Assembly (NCBI GenBank): GCA_001972305.1
Contig: BDDD01006307.1
Span: 43,210 to 107,209, forward strand
From: Cephalotus follicularis
Taxonomy: Eukaryota; Streptophyta; Magnoliopsida; Oxalidales; Cephalotaceae
Reading direction: 5' to 3'
DNA: 64,000 nucleotides
Below the pieces are notes generated by a model, which saw only the letters and a program-made list of their open reading frames with translations, was not told the origin of the DNA and did not search any database. This document shows, piece by piece, positions 11,419 through 23,260 of the stretch. The translations under genes were made by a program, and so were the position numbers. Numbering within the stretch: position 1 is the first letter of the stretch; each line of letters opens with the position of its first letter.

Positions 11419-13669
11419 TGTAACACCCCTTCCGAGACATAATCAAACATCCATTCGGTCTCTTATTTCATAAGTTGGGTACTAGTTAAAGCCTACACCA
11501 TGCAGCAGAAAATCGTAAATACTTAAAACTTTCCTGCATATGTGCATGCATCCATTCAATTAGTCTTAAACATCAATACCATACATTACAGTCCAACATA
11601 AAACATACTATGTCCATGCAAACCCTTACAATTCTTTAACATGCATAACCATATTATCTTATACAATCCATATAATAAAACCATAAGAGAAACCATCCAT
11701 GGATCCATGCTCCTTGCATCCATACTGTCATTGATCTCTCCGTCCATGACCGTTACCACTGGCTCCTGATTCGTCTATACCTGAACACATAAGATGCCCT
11801 ATCCTGAAGGATGGGTTAGCCAAACAGCCTCATAGAAATTCAACCCCTATACATATATATGAGCAGATTTCACAGATATAAATGCATGTCATAGTATAAT
11901 GCATGTATAATTGTGGTCAATGAATCCATATATATAACTGTCCCATACCGACATATATATAGACCATTAACTTAAGTATACACTCCTATTTATACATCTA
12001 TTAGACAATCAAGTGGTTAGCTAGATATATACATTATCTCATACCAGCATATATAATATAAGTGGTTAACCGAGCATAGCATCATTTGTAAGTCCAACCG
12101 GGCACAAGCTCAACTTGAACTAGTTGCCTACAAGTAGACCTATAGGAGCTCAACTAGTTACAGATCCATACATTCGTCCGTATCCGTAATGCTGCAGCAT
12201 ACCGTCACACAATCATCCGTACCATATCATGTCATCATGAGTCTAGAACCCTCCCCCGAATATGGCACAGGCTCGAGGCCTAGACATCTGGTGTCTACTG
12301 GTGGATTGATAGGAACTCACCGGACCTAGTTGCCTATTGGTAGATCAATAGGAGCTCAACTGGTCACGAGATCCATACCTTATCCATACATGTGTCTAAA
12401 TTCCCCTGAAGGTGCACAAGCTCTAGGATTAGACATCTAGTCATCTATCGGTAGACCGATACGAGCTCAACTAGAATTGGTTGCCTATTGGTGGACCAAT
12501 AGGAGCTCAACCAATCACGTACCATGAAAACTCTATAGACTCTACCTTACCCTTACCCTTACCATACTGTCTTTAAAACCTGGGAAGAAACCCAGCTGTA
12601 ACATATCACATACCTAAGAGAGGTCCGGGAAGAAAACCATTGAAACCATGCTTTGAAAACATTTTAGAAAAATCTGTAGATTTAAGCAGCGACGCTTAGA
12701 GAATAGGTGGCAACGCTTTGCACTAAGTATCAATAGTCTAGCTAGGAGTCATCGCTTAGGAGAGGCAGAAGGATTTTGAAATTCATTCCAAGGCTTAAGC
12801 GGCGAAGCTTAAAGGTTAAGCATCGTTGCTTAGCCAAACGCTTCCTAAGAGGGCCAAGTGTCAACGGTTTAAAACATTTCCCTTTTTAAAACAAAGCCTA
12901 AGCGATGATGCTCACGGGCTGAACCTCGTCTCTTACCGCGTCAGAACCTTGGGTTCTTATTCAAAACTTTACAAAATCAATTCCATTCTTTAAATCCTTC
13001 AATTTTTGGTTAATTACAAGTCCTATTAACCATTTATATGCCATTAAAACCAATTTTAGTTCTTCAAATCCATTCTTTTCCATTTTAAGTTAAAAACCCC
13101 CTTTTGACCTAACTCTCTAACATTTCAATCCAAGAAAATTAGTCAATTTAAATTCATAAAAGCGTTTCATACATGTACATATATGTGTAAATCATAGCAT
13201 ATTTAGGTAGAGAAGGTTTTTACCAAAGATTGAAGCTTGTTCTTGGCCTCTAGGTGGAGAAAAGTGAGAAAGAACTCAAGTTCTTGGTCAATGGAGCTTC
13301 AATCTTGTGTCAATCAAGTCTATGATCAATCATATACCTATCCCCTATGATTTACTTCTTGAATATACTATTTTGGATGAGTTTTGAGAATGTTTAGGTT
13401 AGAGAGAGAGAAAAAAATGGGAGTGAGAGAAGAGAGAAGAGAGAAAATGAATGAAATGGATTTTAGGGCTCTATTTATAGTTTCTCACTCAAATCTACCC
13501 CCATACATAATAAATACTGTAAACAGATATGCCATCATACCTTATGATTATTGAAAATACCCATATACCATCCATATCCATATGCATAAACCCCATTCAT
13601 AACATCTATATAACGTGCCATGTGATGCAAAATATCTAAAGTGTAAAGGGGTTTTTTCGGGGCATTACA
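11419..13669 (-). mobile_element. Solo LTR, gypsy-like (2.25 kb), TSD CTAAA
   Basis: TG at 11419 and CA at 13669 are flanked by CTAAA (11414-11418 and 13670-13674). On the minus strand it starts TGTAATGCCCCG and ends GGAAGGGGTGTTACA. A minus-strand TATA box, CTATAAATAG, lies near 13470-13480. Degenerate GTCGACGCTT-like words lie at about 12680-12950. The LTR sits inside the RNase H region of the copia remnant. Its 'GAGCTCCTAT...' segments resemble those at about 15530-15610, so the two LTRs are probably related. Confidence 0.9.
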
Positions 13670-14085
13670 CTAAAGAAAAAGAAGATCAACTTTCGGATAT
13701 TGTGCAGATATGGGTGGCAACCTAGTCACAAAGGAAGAAACAAATTGTAATGTCGAGATCCAATGCAAAATCTGAGTACAAAGAAATGGCCCAAAGAGTT
13801 TGTGAACTATTATGGCTCAAGAGATTCTTGAGTGATCTAGGAGCGATACATGAAAGTTTTATAAGACTCTACTGCGGCAAAAAAGCGATAATCAACATTG
13901 CTCACAATCCAGTACAACATGACATAATAAAATATATTCAGATCGATAGATTCTTCATCAAAGAAAAGTAGGATCAAAACGTAATTTATCTACATTCTTT
14001 TTGTGAAATCAAAAGATCAACTAGCTGACATATTTCTAAGGGCATTAGAGTGTGTAGATTTTGACTCTATAATTTGCAAGTTGCT
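13670..14085 (+). pseudogene. Ty1/copia RNase H remnant, 3' part
   Basis: Continues the copia pol across the solo LTR. Blocks are 'CADMGGNLVT', 'SKSEYKEMAQRVCELLWLKRFLSDLG' (near 13760), 'RLYCGKKAIINIAHNPVQHD', 'YIQIDRFFIKEK' and, after a frame change, 'FDSIICKL' near 14070, the usual C-terminal end of copia polyproteins. The TG at 14097 (TGTTGG) may start its own 3' LTR. Frameshifts and stops make it non-functional. Confidence 0.8.
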
Positions 14086-14199
14086 TTGATACAAACTGTT
14101 GGTTTTAATGTTCATTCAAATCATGAATTCAGATCTCAAAATATATTCGCATAAAATAATAATACAGTTAATACATGTAGAAATCGAGATTCGATAAAC

Positions 14200-15930
14200 C
14201 ATTTTATGACATTTTGCATCATATTTAATCACGGTACGAATATTTGGTTAATTGATTTTTGCATATGTTAATATGGTGTTTGGGGAATTAATTTACCTAC
14301 GTGTGTTTATGTAGAACGTTTACTAGCATTTTGAGCATGTGGGTTTTAATTGGGCTTACTATGTAAACCACACTTAACCACTTTATCCTCTCACCCTCTC
14401 TTTCTTCATTTTCCTCACAAAACAGAAAACCTCAAACTCTCAAACTCTCTCTTTCTCTCACCCAGCCGATTCCTCAAGCACATAAAAGGAAAGTGAAATC
14501 TGAGTCTTTGCTTGCAAATTGATTGATTGAAGTTGGATAGGAGCTTGAAATTGCATTGCCTTCAACCTAGAGAGCTTTAACAATCTTGTTAGAATTTCTC
14601 TATCTAAAATGCACCACAAATATATGGTTTATGACTTTATAAAATGCATATCAATTGGTTATATACATAAATGAATTGTGTTTGGATTGATTAAATGAAT
14701 TGATTTGAGTTTAATTGGATTATTTTTATTAGGGTGAAAATTGAGGGTTTTAGACCTAAAATGAGTATAATGGATCAATGGATGTATAAATGACTCAAAG
14801 ATGATCTAGGAGACTTGTTTAAATCTTAATGAAACTCATTAAAACAAAAGATTGAGTTTTTGGTTGAAATTTTGAAAAATGGAAATCGAGTATTATTGAT
14901 GAACTAAGCCTCAAGCGTGCGATGCTTACCCGTAAGAGTCGACGCTTAAGACTCATATTAATGGGATTCTTTCCTTCCCAGTAATACTGTCAACGTTTAA
15001 GGTAGACGTTTAGTTAGGCGTCACCGCTTAGTCTAAACATCGCCGCTTAACCGTCGATTTTTGCAAAGTTGCTATTGCCTATTTTGGAGTGCTAAAATCT
15101 AGCATCATTGGTTAAGGTCGACGCTTAACCTAAGAGTCACCATGTTATTTCACTGGTCGACATAAGCATCGATGCTTAGACTCCTTGAAAATTCTTAATA
15201 ATGTTTCTTTCACCTGTTTTCAAATGTTTTTTTCCAAGTCCTTCCTTAGGCCCGTATATGGTATTTAAATGGTTTTTAACATAATTTTAAATGCGAATTG
15301 GTCATGGATCGATCTTCGTTAAAGAAGGTTTTCTACATGGTTTTGTACATAAATGAAATGTATTAGATATAGCATTGATTATTTGATCAAACCTCTTATT
15401 GTGACCTCGTTAGTAACTTCTAGTTCAATCATGCTAGATGTCAGACCTTGTTTGACTAATCTCTCTGACTTGTCAGTTACTTGCCTTGTTTTGGATTATT
15501 ATTAATATTGGTTTATTCCAGTGTTCTAGTTGAGATCCTATGAACTAATCCACCAATAATTAGACTTAGTTGAGCTCCTATAGACTAATTCATGGGTGAC
15601 TAGATATCTAAACCTAGCTCTTAGAGGTCTACCTCCCGAGGTTTTAGATCTTTTGACTTGTACTTGTAGGTTGCTAGCTTTATAGGTTTGTCTGAGTGTG
15701 CTCACACAATGTGTGGATTGTCTAATAGATGTATGGATAGGATTGTATGGTTAGGTCCTATTGCATATACACTAGTATGGGACGGATGCATATAAATACT
15801 CGACCATTGGGATTCATATGCACCCAGAATAGGCGTATATTATCGATTAGGTTGGGAAGCAAGGAGCTGTGGTAGGTACCAAGGATTGCTACAACTGCTT
15901 ATGGATAGACATGCACTTGTAGATGCATTT
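14200..15930 (+). mobile_element. Old gypsy-type LTR, left part (start unresolved)
   Basis: Plus-strand LTR-like sequence interrupted by the SIRE element at 15931 and continuing at 26972-27303, where it ends GGCTCGGGGTGTGACA. It contains a C/T-rich stretch (14390-14470), degenerate GTCGACGCTTA words (about 14930-15170) and 'GAGCTCCTATAGACTAAT' segments similar to the solo LTR at 11419-13669 read on the other strand. I could not find its 5' TG with a matching TSD, so the start is approximate. Nothing in 14086-14200 is firmly assigned. Confidence 0.55.
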
Positions 15931-17268
15931 TGTTGACATTTATGTGTTACAATCTTGGTTTTGATGATAACAAAGCACCTAACATGTTTGTTAATGTGAA
16001 GGAATGCTTAAATAAAACATACAAGTAAAGTAATAAGTGAAAACAAGCAAAATATGCAGAACAAACATTTTGGAGTCAACAACTAGATCCTAGGCATCAA
16101 CGTGCTGGGTTTGAGAACATGTTCTGGGCTTTGCAAAGATGATTCTCGTCAACGTGATGATTATTCTCGCCAACGTGCTTGGGATTGCATTATTGGCTTC
16201 AACGCCATGCTAAAGACGTCAACGTCAAAAGGTGCAATTTCAAAGAGTAGTTTTAAACGTTAACGTGAAGACTTATAGGCGTCAACACCTATGAGGAAGA
16301 CGTCAACGCCATATTTAGATGTCAATGCAGAAGAAAGCATAAATCGGACAATGACTTGAACGTTAACGCACAAGGCAATTGGAGTGAACTCAAAAGACAT
16401 TAACGTCAATGCCATGAATATGCGTCAATGTGAATAAAGCAAAAATAAGACAGAAGCTAAATGAGTCAACACAAAGAACCAAAGGTGTCAACACATAAGG
16501 AGATAGACGTCAACGCCTATCGTACACGTCAACGCCAAAGACAGGCAGACACAAAATCTGCAAGAACTGAAGGTGCTGAAATGGTGAAGACTTACCATTC
16601 TTGATTCAAACGGCTCTTTGACGATTTCCTTGATGAATGCAACGATCATATTCAACAAGAAACCAATAATTAGAGGCTGAATCAACATCAAAATCATCAA
16701 GCAAAACAAGAAGAGAATCACATCCTTGAGAAAGAGAAATCAGCATTATAAAGTTATCTTTGTGATATTATTGCAAGTTCTGTTTTTGAGTGATTACTGT
16801 TTTAATTTCAACCTTTTAAAGGTGACTGAAAACACAAACACAACATTGAAAACATTTGTGTAAACCCATGTCATTAGTACCTACATTCAGAGTTAGGATT
16901 TAGCTCACAAAAATCCGAGTTAGGATTGAACTCGCAATAATCCGAGTTAGGATTCAACTTGTAAAAATCCAAAAGTTTGGATTGTAATAAGGAGATTACA
17001 ATCTTAGTAGAATCTCAAGTGCGGCTTGGGAGACTGGACGTAGGCATCTTTTGGCCGAACCACTATAAACCGTTTGCATCTCTCTTTCCCTCACTCTTTT
17101 ATTTTAGTTGCAATTTATCTTTATACTTTCATTGCTTTTAATTTATTAGAGTAATCTATTTGAGTGTTTTACTATCTTGTTTGATTTTGATAATTAAAAT
17201 TCAACAAGGGGTTTTTATTTCCGCATAACCTATTCACCCCCCCTCTAGGTTCCTTTACTGGACTTTCA
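15931..17268 (+). repeat. SIRE-like element 5' LTR
   Basis: Starts TGTTGACATT and ends GGACTTTCA next to the primer site. At 16070-16540 it has an array of CGTCAACG-type words, including GACGTCAACGCC. The place of the TATA box (CTATAAATAG in the 3' LTR at 26366) reads CAATAATTAG near 16663, so this copy's promoter looks damaged. Confidence 0.9.
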
Positions 17269-17270
17269 TT

Positions 17271-17282
17271 TGGTATCAGAGC
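17271..17282 (+). other. Primer binding site, tRNA-Met, SIRE-like element
   Basis: TGGTATCAGAGC is an exact match to the plant initiator tRNA-Met primer consensus, two bases after the LTR end at 17268. Confidence 0.95.
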
Positions 17283-17321
17283 GGGTTTCTAATATTTATC
17301 TTAATTGAGTTAGATCGATCC

Positions 17322-18431
17322 ATGGTAACCTTTTCTATTGTTAATGATAATGTTAGTCATTTTATTAACATGCCTCCTTTCTTTGATGGTAATAATTATA
17401 ATGAATGGAAAGTTAAAATGACTTCATTTATTCAATCCCTTGATTGGGATATAGTTATTTTTGGCCTAGAGATGCCTAAAGAAACCATGTCTAAAACAAA
17501 AATTAGATATGATGAAAAAGAAAAAGAAATGTTAAAACTAAATGCCAAGGCCAAACATATTATTTTCTGTGCTTTGAGTTCTAATGTTTTTGATTGCATT
17601 TCATCTTGTATCTCGGTAAAGGAAATTTGGGATAAATTAGAAGATATACATGAGGAAAAGAATGATGAAGTAACAAGCTTGTGTCTAATGGCAAGAGAAG
17701 TATCCGAAAGTGAAAGCGATGAAGAAGATGCAAGCAAAGAAGGAAATGAGGTAAGCTACGATGAATTTATAGAAGTTGTAGATAGGTATACTTCGATTAT
17801 TTCTTCTTTAAAGAATAAGATTAAATGTTTGACTGTTGAAAACAATGAACTAAAAATGAATATTTCTTCGATGAATGAAAATGAATCTAAAAAGGAAGAA
17901 ATAGGATTGTTGAAAAAAGAAATTAGTTGTTTATCTAAAGAAAATGAATCATTGAGAAATGAAATAGATATCTTAAATGTGTCTTTAGAATTATCAACCA
18001 ATTTCAAGGAAGAAAATGAAAAACTTAAAATTGAAGTAGATGAGCTAAAGAAAACGTTTTCAAAATTTTCTAGTAGTAGTGATAAATTAGATAAATTACT
18101 AGGTGTTCAAAGATGTGTTTTTGATAGAGCCGGTTTAGGCTTTGACAAAATGAACAAGGTTAAACATTTTGAGAATTTGTTAGCTAGAAAGAAAATTGAT
18201 AATATTGTTTATTGTAATTTCTGTGGCAAAAATGGACATATAGCTAGTAAATGTTGGAATAAAAAGCATGTAGTTTCTTGTAATTTTTGTGGCAAAATTG
18301 GGCACACATCAAGTGTTTGTTGGCATAAAAAGTACAGTATAAAAGTTAAAAAGATTTGGGTTCCAAAAAGAACTATACCAACTAACCTTAAAGGACCCAA
18401 AGTCATTTGGGTACCAAAGAAATCAACATGA
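17322..18431 (+). CDS. SIRE-like gag (369 aa, internally shortened)
   Basis: Open frame from ATG 17322. The N-terminal gag region (residues 1-110: 'MPPFFDGNNYNEWKVKM', 'ALSSNVFDCIS') leads into a Ser/Glu-rich segment ('EVSESESDEEDASKE'), a long coiled coil (about 145-250) and two CCHC zinc knuckles, CNFCGKNGHIASKC and CNFCGKIGHTSSVC, which would bind element RNA. Compared with my recollection of SIRE gag proteins, roughly 150 residues are missing in frame after 'WDKLEDIHEE', removing the rest of the capsid domain. The frame ends TGA at 18429, with a TAG soon after, before protease. Gag-only protein may be made, but particle assembly is doubtful. Confidence 0.8.
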   Translation: MVTFSIVNDNVSHFINMPPFFDGNNYNEWKVKMTSFIQSLDWDIVIFGLEMPKETMSKTKIRYDEKEKEMLKLNAKAKHIIFCALSSNVFDCISSCISVKEIWDKLEDIHEEKNDEVTSLCLMAREVSESESDEEDASKEGNEVSYDEFIEVVDRYTSIISSLKNKIKCLTVENNELKMNISSMNENESKKEEIGLLKKEISCLSKENESLRNEIDILNVSLELSTNFKEENEKLKIEVDELKKTFSKFSSSSDKLDKLLGVQRCVFDRAGLGFDKMNKVKHFENLLARKKIDNIVYCNFCGKNGHIASKCWNKKHVVSCNFCGKIGHTSSVCWHKKYSIKVKKIWVPKRTIPTNLKGPKVIWVPKKST

Positions 18432-18653
18432 TTATGCTTTTTGTAGGAGCACTTGAAGGCTAAAACCAATCAATGGTATATGGACAGTGGCTGCTCCAAA
18501 CATATGACGGGTGACAAAAATTAGTTCATCACCCTAAAACCAAAAGATGGAGGACAAGTGATGTTCGGAGACAATGCAAAAGGGAAAATTGAAGGAGTTG
18601 GTACCATAGGTAAAAACTCTTCAACCTCTATTGATAATGTCTTGTATGTCAAG
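18432..18653 (+). pseudogene. SIRE-like protease fragment
   Basis: In the gag frame, after stops TGA and TAG, comes 'NQWYMDSGCSKHMTGD', the copia aspartic protease active site (DSG), and then 'GVGTIGKNSSTSIDNVLYVK'. A further TAG follows 'GDKN'. The protein is cut at 18654 by an LTR fragment. About 60 residues that normally lie between here and the integrase are missing on the far side, so the insertion was accompanied or followed by a deletion. Confidence 0.8.
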
Positions 18654-20000
18654 TGTAACGCCCCAAAACCCAAGGGTCAACCCCCAAGATTTGACGCGCT
18701 ACGAACAGTACCATTCATTTACAATTTAGCGGAATAATTAAAAACTTTCAACAATATAATATTGCATGCGGAATAAATCCAATAAATACTCACTTGTGTG
18801 GATATTACCCAATGTTATACAATGTTGTTCATAAAAAGCTCTGCCACATGTCGGCAGGTCAAATTTACCGTGGGCCTGCCTTTTTATACTATGTTTGTCA
18901 TTCATTACATTTTATCAATCTCTAACAACTTATTTATATCCATTACACTACACTCATTCTTTATCCATTTATTACTATTATACACTGCACTTATCACCAT
19001 TTTATTGTTATTATACACTGCTCTTATCACTATAATAATGCCTTTCACTTCACGACTCCATCATGTCATCACTTTTAACACTACATTTATTCTTCTTTTG
19101 CTAGCATATTACAGTGGCCATTCGTTCTTCACTCTAGCGCAAACCAGAGCTATCAGTCATGGAGGGCGCATACAGAGCATCACTTAGGCGCACGCATGAA
19201 AGCGCCAGTGAGGAGCACCCTTGTAGCTGCAAGCGCCGAGGACGTCAATGTGTGGAATGTCATTGCTGCGCCGTTGCAGAGGAGAGCATAGCTCCTCTAC
19301 CATGGATATTCAGTTCATGGCGTTGGAAGCCATGGTCTGCACCTCGGCGCCTTGGCAGTTGGTGCTCGGCAGCTTGCTCAGGTGCGGTAGTGGAGCTCTG
19401 CACCTTGGTGTGGAAGCTCAGCACGTCCCTCCTCGGCACCATGGTACACTGGCGCGTTAGCACCTCGGTACAGTGGTGCAATGGCACCTCAGGCGTTATA
19501 GCAGAGGATGAGCTCGACAGTGCTCATGGCAGAGGACGATGGCGTCCTCAGGAGGTGGCATCTCGGCAGGTAACCTCAGTGCCACGAGTATTTCTCCACG
19601 GCGTTCCACCTCGGCACGTGGATCCCTGGCGCATGGCCATCTCGACTCATAGCGGGGAACGGCGCGCTCGTGTGCGAGGCAGGGGATGGTTTAGCGCCAT
19701 GGCAGAGGATGATAAGAGCATGTGGCGCATGCTCGGGAAGCATGGCTCCTCTTCCCTTGGCGCAATGTGTTCCTCAGCACTCAGCACAACGGGCATCTCG
19801 GCTCATTGGTTCCTTTGCTCAAATCCATCTCAGCGCATGGTGAAGGATGCGTAGCAGAGGATGGCCTGGCACTTCACAGTGTATGGCCTAGATGGATCCT
19901 TGGCATAATGGGCATCTCGGACGCATGCTTGCTTGAATGGCTATGGCGCATCTCCGGTGCATGTAGGGCAGGTCACATGCTCGGTGCATGGAGGCATGCA
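18654..20000 (-). mobile_element. LTR fragment nested in the SIRE-like element
   Basis: Begins TGTAACGCCCCAAAACCC, the reversed end of a chromovirus-type LTR. The interior is unusually G/C-rich (about 19150-19980) with repeated GGCAGAGGA, CCTCGGC and GGCGC words. The five bases before it are TCAAG, but no matching TSD or clean right edge is found. Copia sequence resumes at about 20005 (TGGCACCCTACACAATTTC). I read it as a solo LTR truncated on the right. The 231-residue frame at 19159-19854 is low-complexity and not a credible gene. Confidence 0.65.
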
Positions 20001-20004
20001 TACC

Positions 20005-21214
20005 ACTTTGGCACCCTACACAATTTCAAAAATTTCGAGATATGATATTGTTAAAGGGCTTCGCAAACTTCCGTTTGAAAAAGATAAAATTTGTGATGCT
20101 TGTCAAATGGGAAAGCAAACTCGATCGTCTTTTAAAAGCAAAAATATAGTTTCCACATCCATGCCATTAGAACTATTGCATATGGACTTGTTTGGACCGT
20201 CTAGGACTAGAAGTCTTGGTGGAAAACAATATACTTTAGTTATTGTAGATGATTTTTGAAGATTTACTTGGACTTTGTTTTTAACAAATAAAAATGATCC
20301 TTTCAATGAGTTTAAAATTTTTTGTAAAAAGATTCAAAATAAAAAGAACTTTACCATTAAATCTATTAGAAGTGATAATGGTAGAGAGTTTGAAAATATT
20401 GATTTCAAAAATTTTTGCAATGAAAATGGTTTTGTAAATAACTTTTCTTCTCATAGAACTCCTCAACAAAACAGAGTTGTAGAAAGAAAGAATAGGACTT
20501 TACAAGAAATGGCTAGAACAATACTTTGCGAAAATTCTTTACCAAAGTATTTTTGGGTTGAGTCTGTTAATACTGCATGTTATGTGTTAAATCGTATAAC
20601 AATAAGGCACATTCTCAAAAAGACTCCATATGAATTATGGAGGCAGAGAAAGCCTAATATTAGTTACTTTCGTGCGTTTGGGTGCAAGTGCTTCGTGCAT
20701 AACAACGGCAAGGACAATCTTGGTAAGTTTGATGCTAAAACGGATGAATGTATTTTTCTTGGTTACTCAAACTCTAGTAAAGCATATAGAATCTTTAATA
20801 AGAAATGATTAGTTGTAGAAGAATCTGTACATGTTATATTTGAAGAATCTAATCTTGTTATTTCTCAAGTAGATAATGATGAAGATATAGATTTTCTTTT
20901 AGAAAAAGTAGATGATATGTCTTTGAATGATGAGTTACTTCATCTAGAAGAATCTAGTTCACAACCTTTAGAAAATAGTATTCCTCAAGTTAGGAATAGG
21001 AATCTTATAAGAGATCACCCTTTTGATGCTATCATAGGTAACCATACGAGAGGTGTAACTACTAGGTCTTCATATAATGCGTGTAACTATTTAGCTTTTC
21101 TATCTCAAATCTAGCCTAAGAACATAGCTGAGGTCGAAAATGATGAATTTTGGATTATAGCTATGCAAGAAGAGCTAAATCAGTTTAAACGAAATGATGT
21201 ATGGGAACTAGTAG
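20005..21214 (+). pseudogene. SIRE-like integrase and RT N-terminus
   Basis: The pre-integrase zinc region ('KICDACQMGKQTRSSFKSK') is followed by the integrase core, with catalytic Asp in 'LHMDLFGPS' (near 20185), Asp in 'RSDNGREFEN' (near 20376) and Glu in 'VVERKNRTLQEMA' (near 20485). The usual C-terminal 'FRAFGCKCFVHN...GKFDAKTDECIFLGYS' follows. Stops occur at 20257 (after 'VDDF'), near 20806 and near 21112. The last part ('DEFWIIAMQEELNQFKRNDVWELVA') begins RT and is cut by the solo LTR at 21220. The protein would join cDNA to the genome; this copy is inactive. Confidence 0.85.
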
Positions 21215-21659
21215 CTAGGTGTAAGAGCCCTAAATATTATTAAATATTATTATTAGGCTTTGTAATGATTTTCCCACATTTTGGGCTGGGCTCGAATTTT
21301 ATGATGTTTGGGCCCTAATGTAATATAATTTGTAAACTTGGGCTAAATAGATTATGCCTTTCTCCTTGGGCTGGATTTAAAGCTATAATTAGATTCTTGG
21401 GCTTGTATGTGAAAAGTCTAATTTGGCCCAAGTGGGAGGAGGCTGGCCCAAGTCTAGCAGAGGCCTGCACCCGTAAGAATTCTCTCAAGAATTCTAGACT
21501 CTTTCATGACCATTATAAAAGGGGAAAGGAACCTGGTAAAAACACTTTGGCCATTTCTTGCGCAGTTTATCTAAAGAATTCGGGAGAATGAGAGAGTGGG
21601 AAGAAGGAGACAAAGTGGGTGCTGTCCATGGAGCCCCCATGTCCCCTGCATTCCAATGG

Positions 21660-21667
21660 TATAAATA
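21660..21667 (+). promoter_or_regulatory. TATA box of the solo LTR
   Basis: TATAAATA, in a GGTATAAATACC context, lies about 440 bp inside the LTR, a normal distance for the U3/R border. Confidence 0.6.
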
Positions 21668-21815
21668 CCATTCCCTGGGAGCAAGGCTTTGTGCAAGGAA
21701 GAAGGAATTTGGCAAAGCTAAAGTGTAGCAGTCCTCAACCAAAGGAAGTCTAGAATTATCTCCATTTTCAACATTTACCCATGTAGGTTGCTCCATGTCC
21801 GAGTGCCTACCAGCA

Positions 21816-21834
21816 TGTGTGTGTGTGTGTGTGT
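21816..21834. repeat. GT microsatellite
   Basis: Uninterrupted TG/GT run of about nine repeats, downstream of the LTR TATA box, so inside the expected transcript. Confidence 0.95.
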
Positions 21835-23017
21835 TTTGCTGTGCATCGCTTCTCTGCCTATGTAATTGTGTGTTGTCTTTGCTTGGCTGAATGTGTGTAT
21901 TTTTACTGGTTGGTTGTTAGTATTATAAACACAAACATAGAATGTAATTGTCCCTTAGTGTAGTACCTTATACAACCATACGCACAAAATATATGTATTT
22001 CATCCCTGGCCTTTTGCGCCCACACCCGGCATCATGCATACAGCACGTGGCCATTTCCTCTTCTTCATTTTGATGTGTCCTTGCTATACCAACGGAACGC
22101 CCGCACAACGACGCCATGGATAGAGGTGCTGAGGTGGAGTTGAGCCCTCATGGTCGTACGTTCGGGCACGGTGAAGCGTCGAACTCCTCACCGGCGGATG
22201 CCTAAGCTCCTTCACTGTCAGCATGCACCAAGCATGCGTCCAAAAATGTGCCATACGTGACCCTGTACACCATGCCAAGCCTGAGCCGAGCTCCTCTGCT
22301 AGTGCCGAGGAGCCATGCGATGAAATGGTGACATGCCAGAGGTGTCGGGGAAGAAACGCTAGAGGTGCTGGGGAGGTGAAGGTCGAGCTGCCGTGGCGCC
22401 AACGCCTGAGCTCCTACCTTGCCCGAGCTCAACACTCGATCTCCCCATGCTATTCCTGAGCTCCATGCCCGAGCTCCATTCAAGGCCCGAGCTCCCCTCC
22501 AGTGCATGTCGAGCTCCTATGCTAAGTTGCCTTAGTGCCAGGGGTGCCATGTATGCAAGGTGACGATGCCAAAGGAAAGCAGAACCGGGCTGAGGTGCCA
22601 TGGTGAATGCCAGGGAAGTTGCTCGCCTGGGGTGCCAACGCCAGGGGAGTCTTGCGCCCAAAATCCATGCTTCCCGAGCATGCCTCACACGGCGCCAAGC
22701 TCTCCTCTACCTTCGCCTGAGTAGATGACGGCGACGAGCTCTCTCCTGCCCCGAGCCGTGCATGCTGGGCACGCGTTGTCCCCTGGTACACACTCTTTGC
22801 ATGCGTTATTGAAGAAGGAAATGGTATATGTGTTTGCATGCATTTTTGTCATACTCCTTACATGCATTTGCTAAGCATAGTGAGCATGAGAAGGTGTCGT
22901 GCTCCTTTTATCCTCGGGACGCGCTTAATGGACAAAGAGATAAAAAGGAAATAATAAAAGGAAGGAAATGGAATTAGAAAATAGAATGTAAAAGGAAAGG
23001 AATTATATAGATGGACC

Positions 23018-23260
23018 CAAGCAGGTGAGCCCAACAGGGGAGAATTCCACCGAGCAGGTGAACCTAAGGGGCGAACTCTGCGAGGCAGGTGATCCTCGGG
23101 CGAATCCGCCTATGGTGAACCTAAAGGTGAATTCCGCCAAAGCTGGTGATCCAAAGGGTGAACCGTCAGAGCAAGTGAGCAAAGGGCGAATTTCACTCAA
23201 CAGGTGAACCTGGAGGAGAATTCTCGGGCAGGTGAGCCTAAAGATGAACCTTACACACTG
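23018..23260 (+). repeat. Tandem array with GCAGGTGAACCTAA-like unit
   Basis: About seven diverged copies of a unit of roughly 30-40 bp. Each has a GCAGGTGAxCCTAA part and a GGCGAATTCxGCC part, as in 'CAGGTGAGCC..GGGGAGAATTCCACCGA' and 'CAGGTGAACCTAAGGGGCGAAC'. It lies near the 3' end of the solo LTR. Confidence 0.75.

Noticed and set aside
19159-19854. 231-codon plus-strand frame in the nested LTR fragment
   Set aside because: G/C-rich repeats keep several frames open on both strands; Trp/Ser/Arg-rich composition, no motif, inside an LTR.
22202-22839. Overlapping 100-codon minus-strand frames
   Set aside because: They lie inside the solo LTR 21220-23802, overlap one another and have no recognisable domain.
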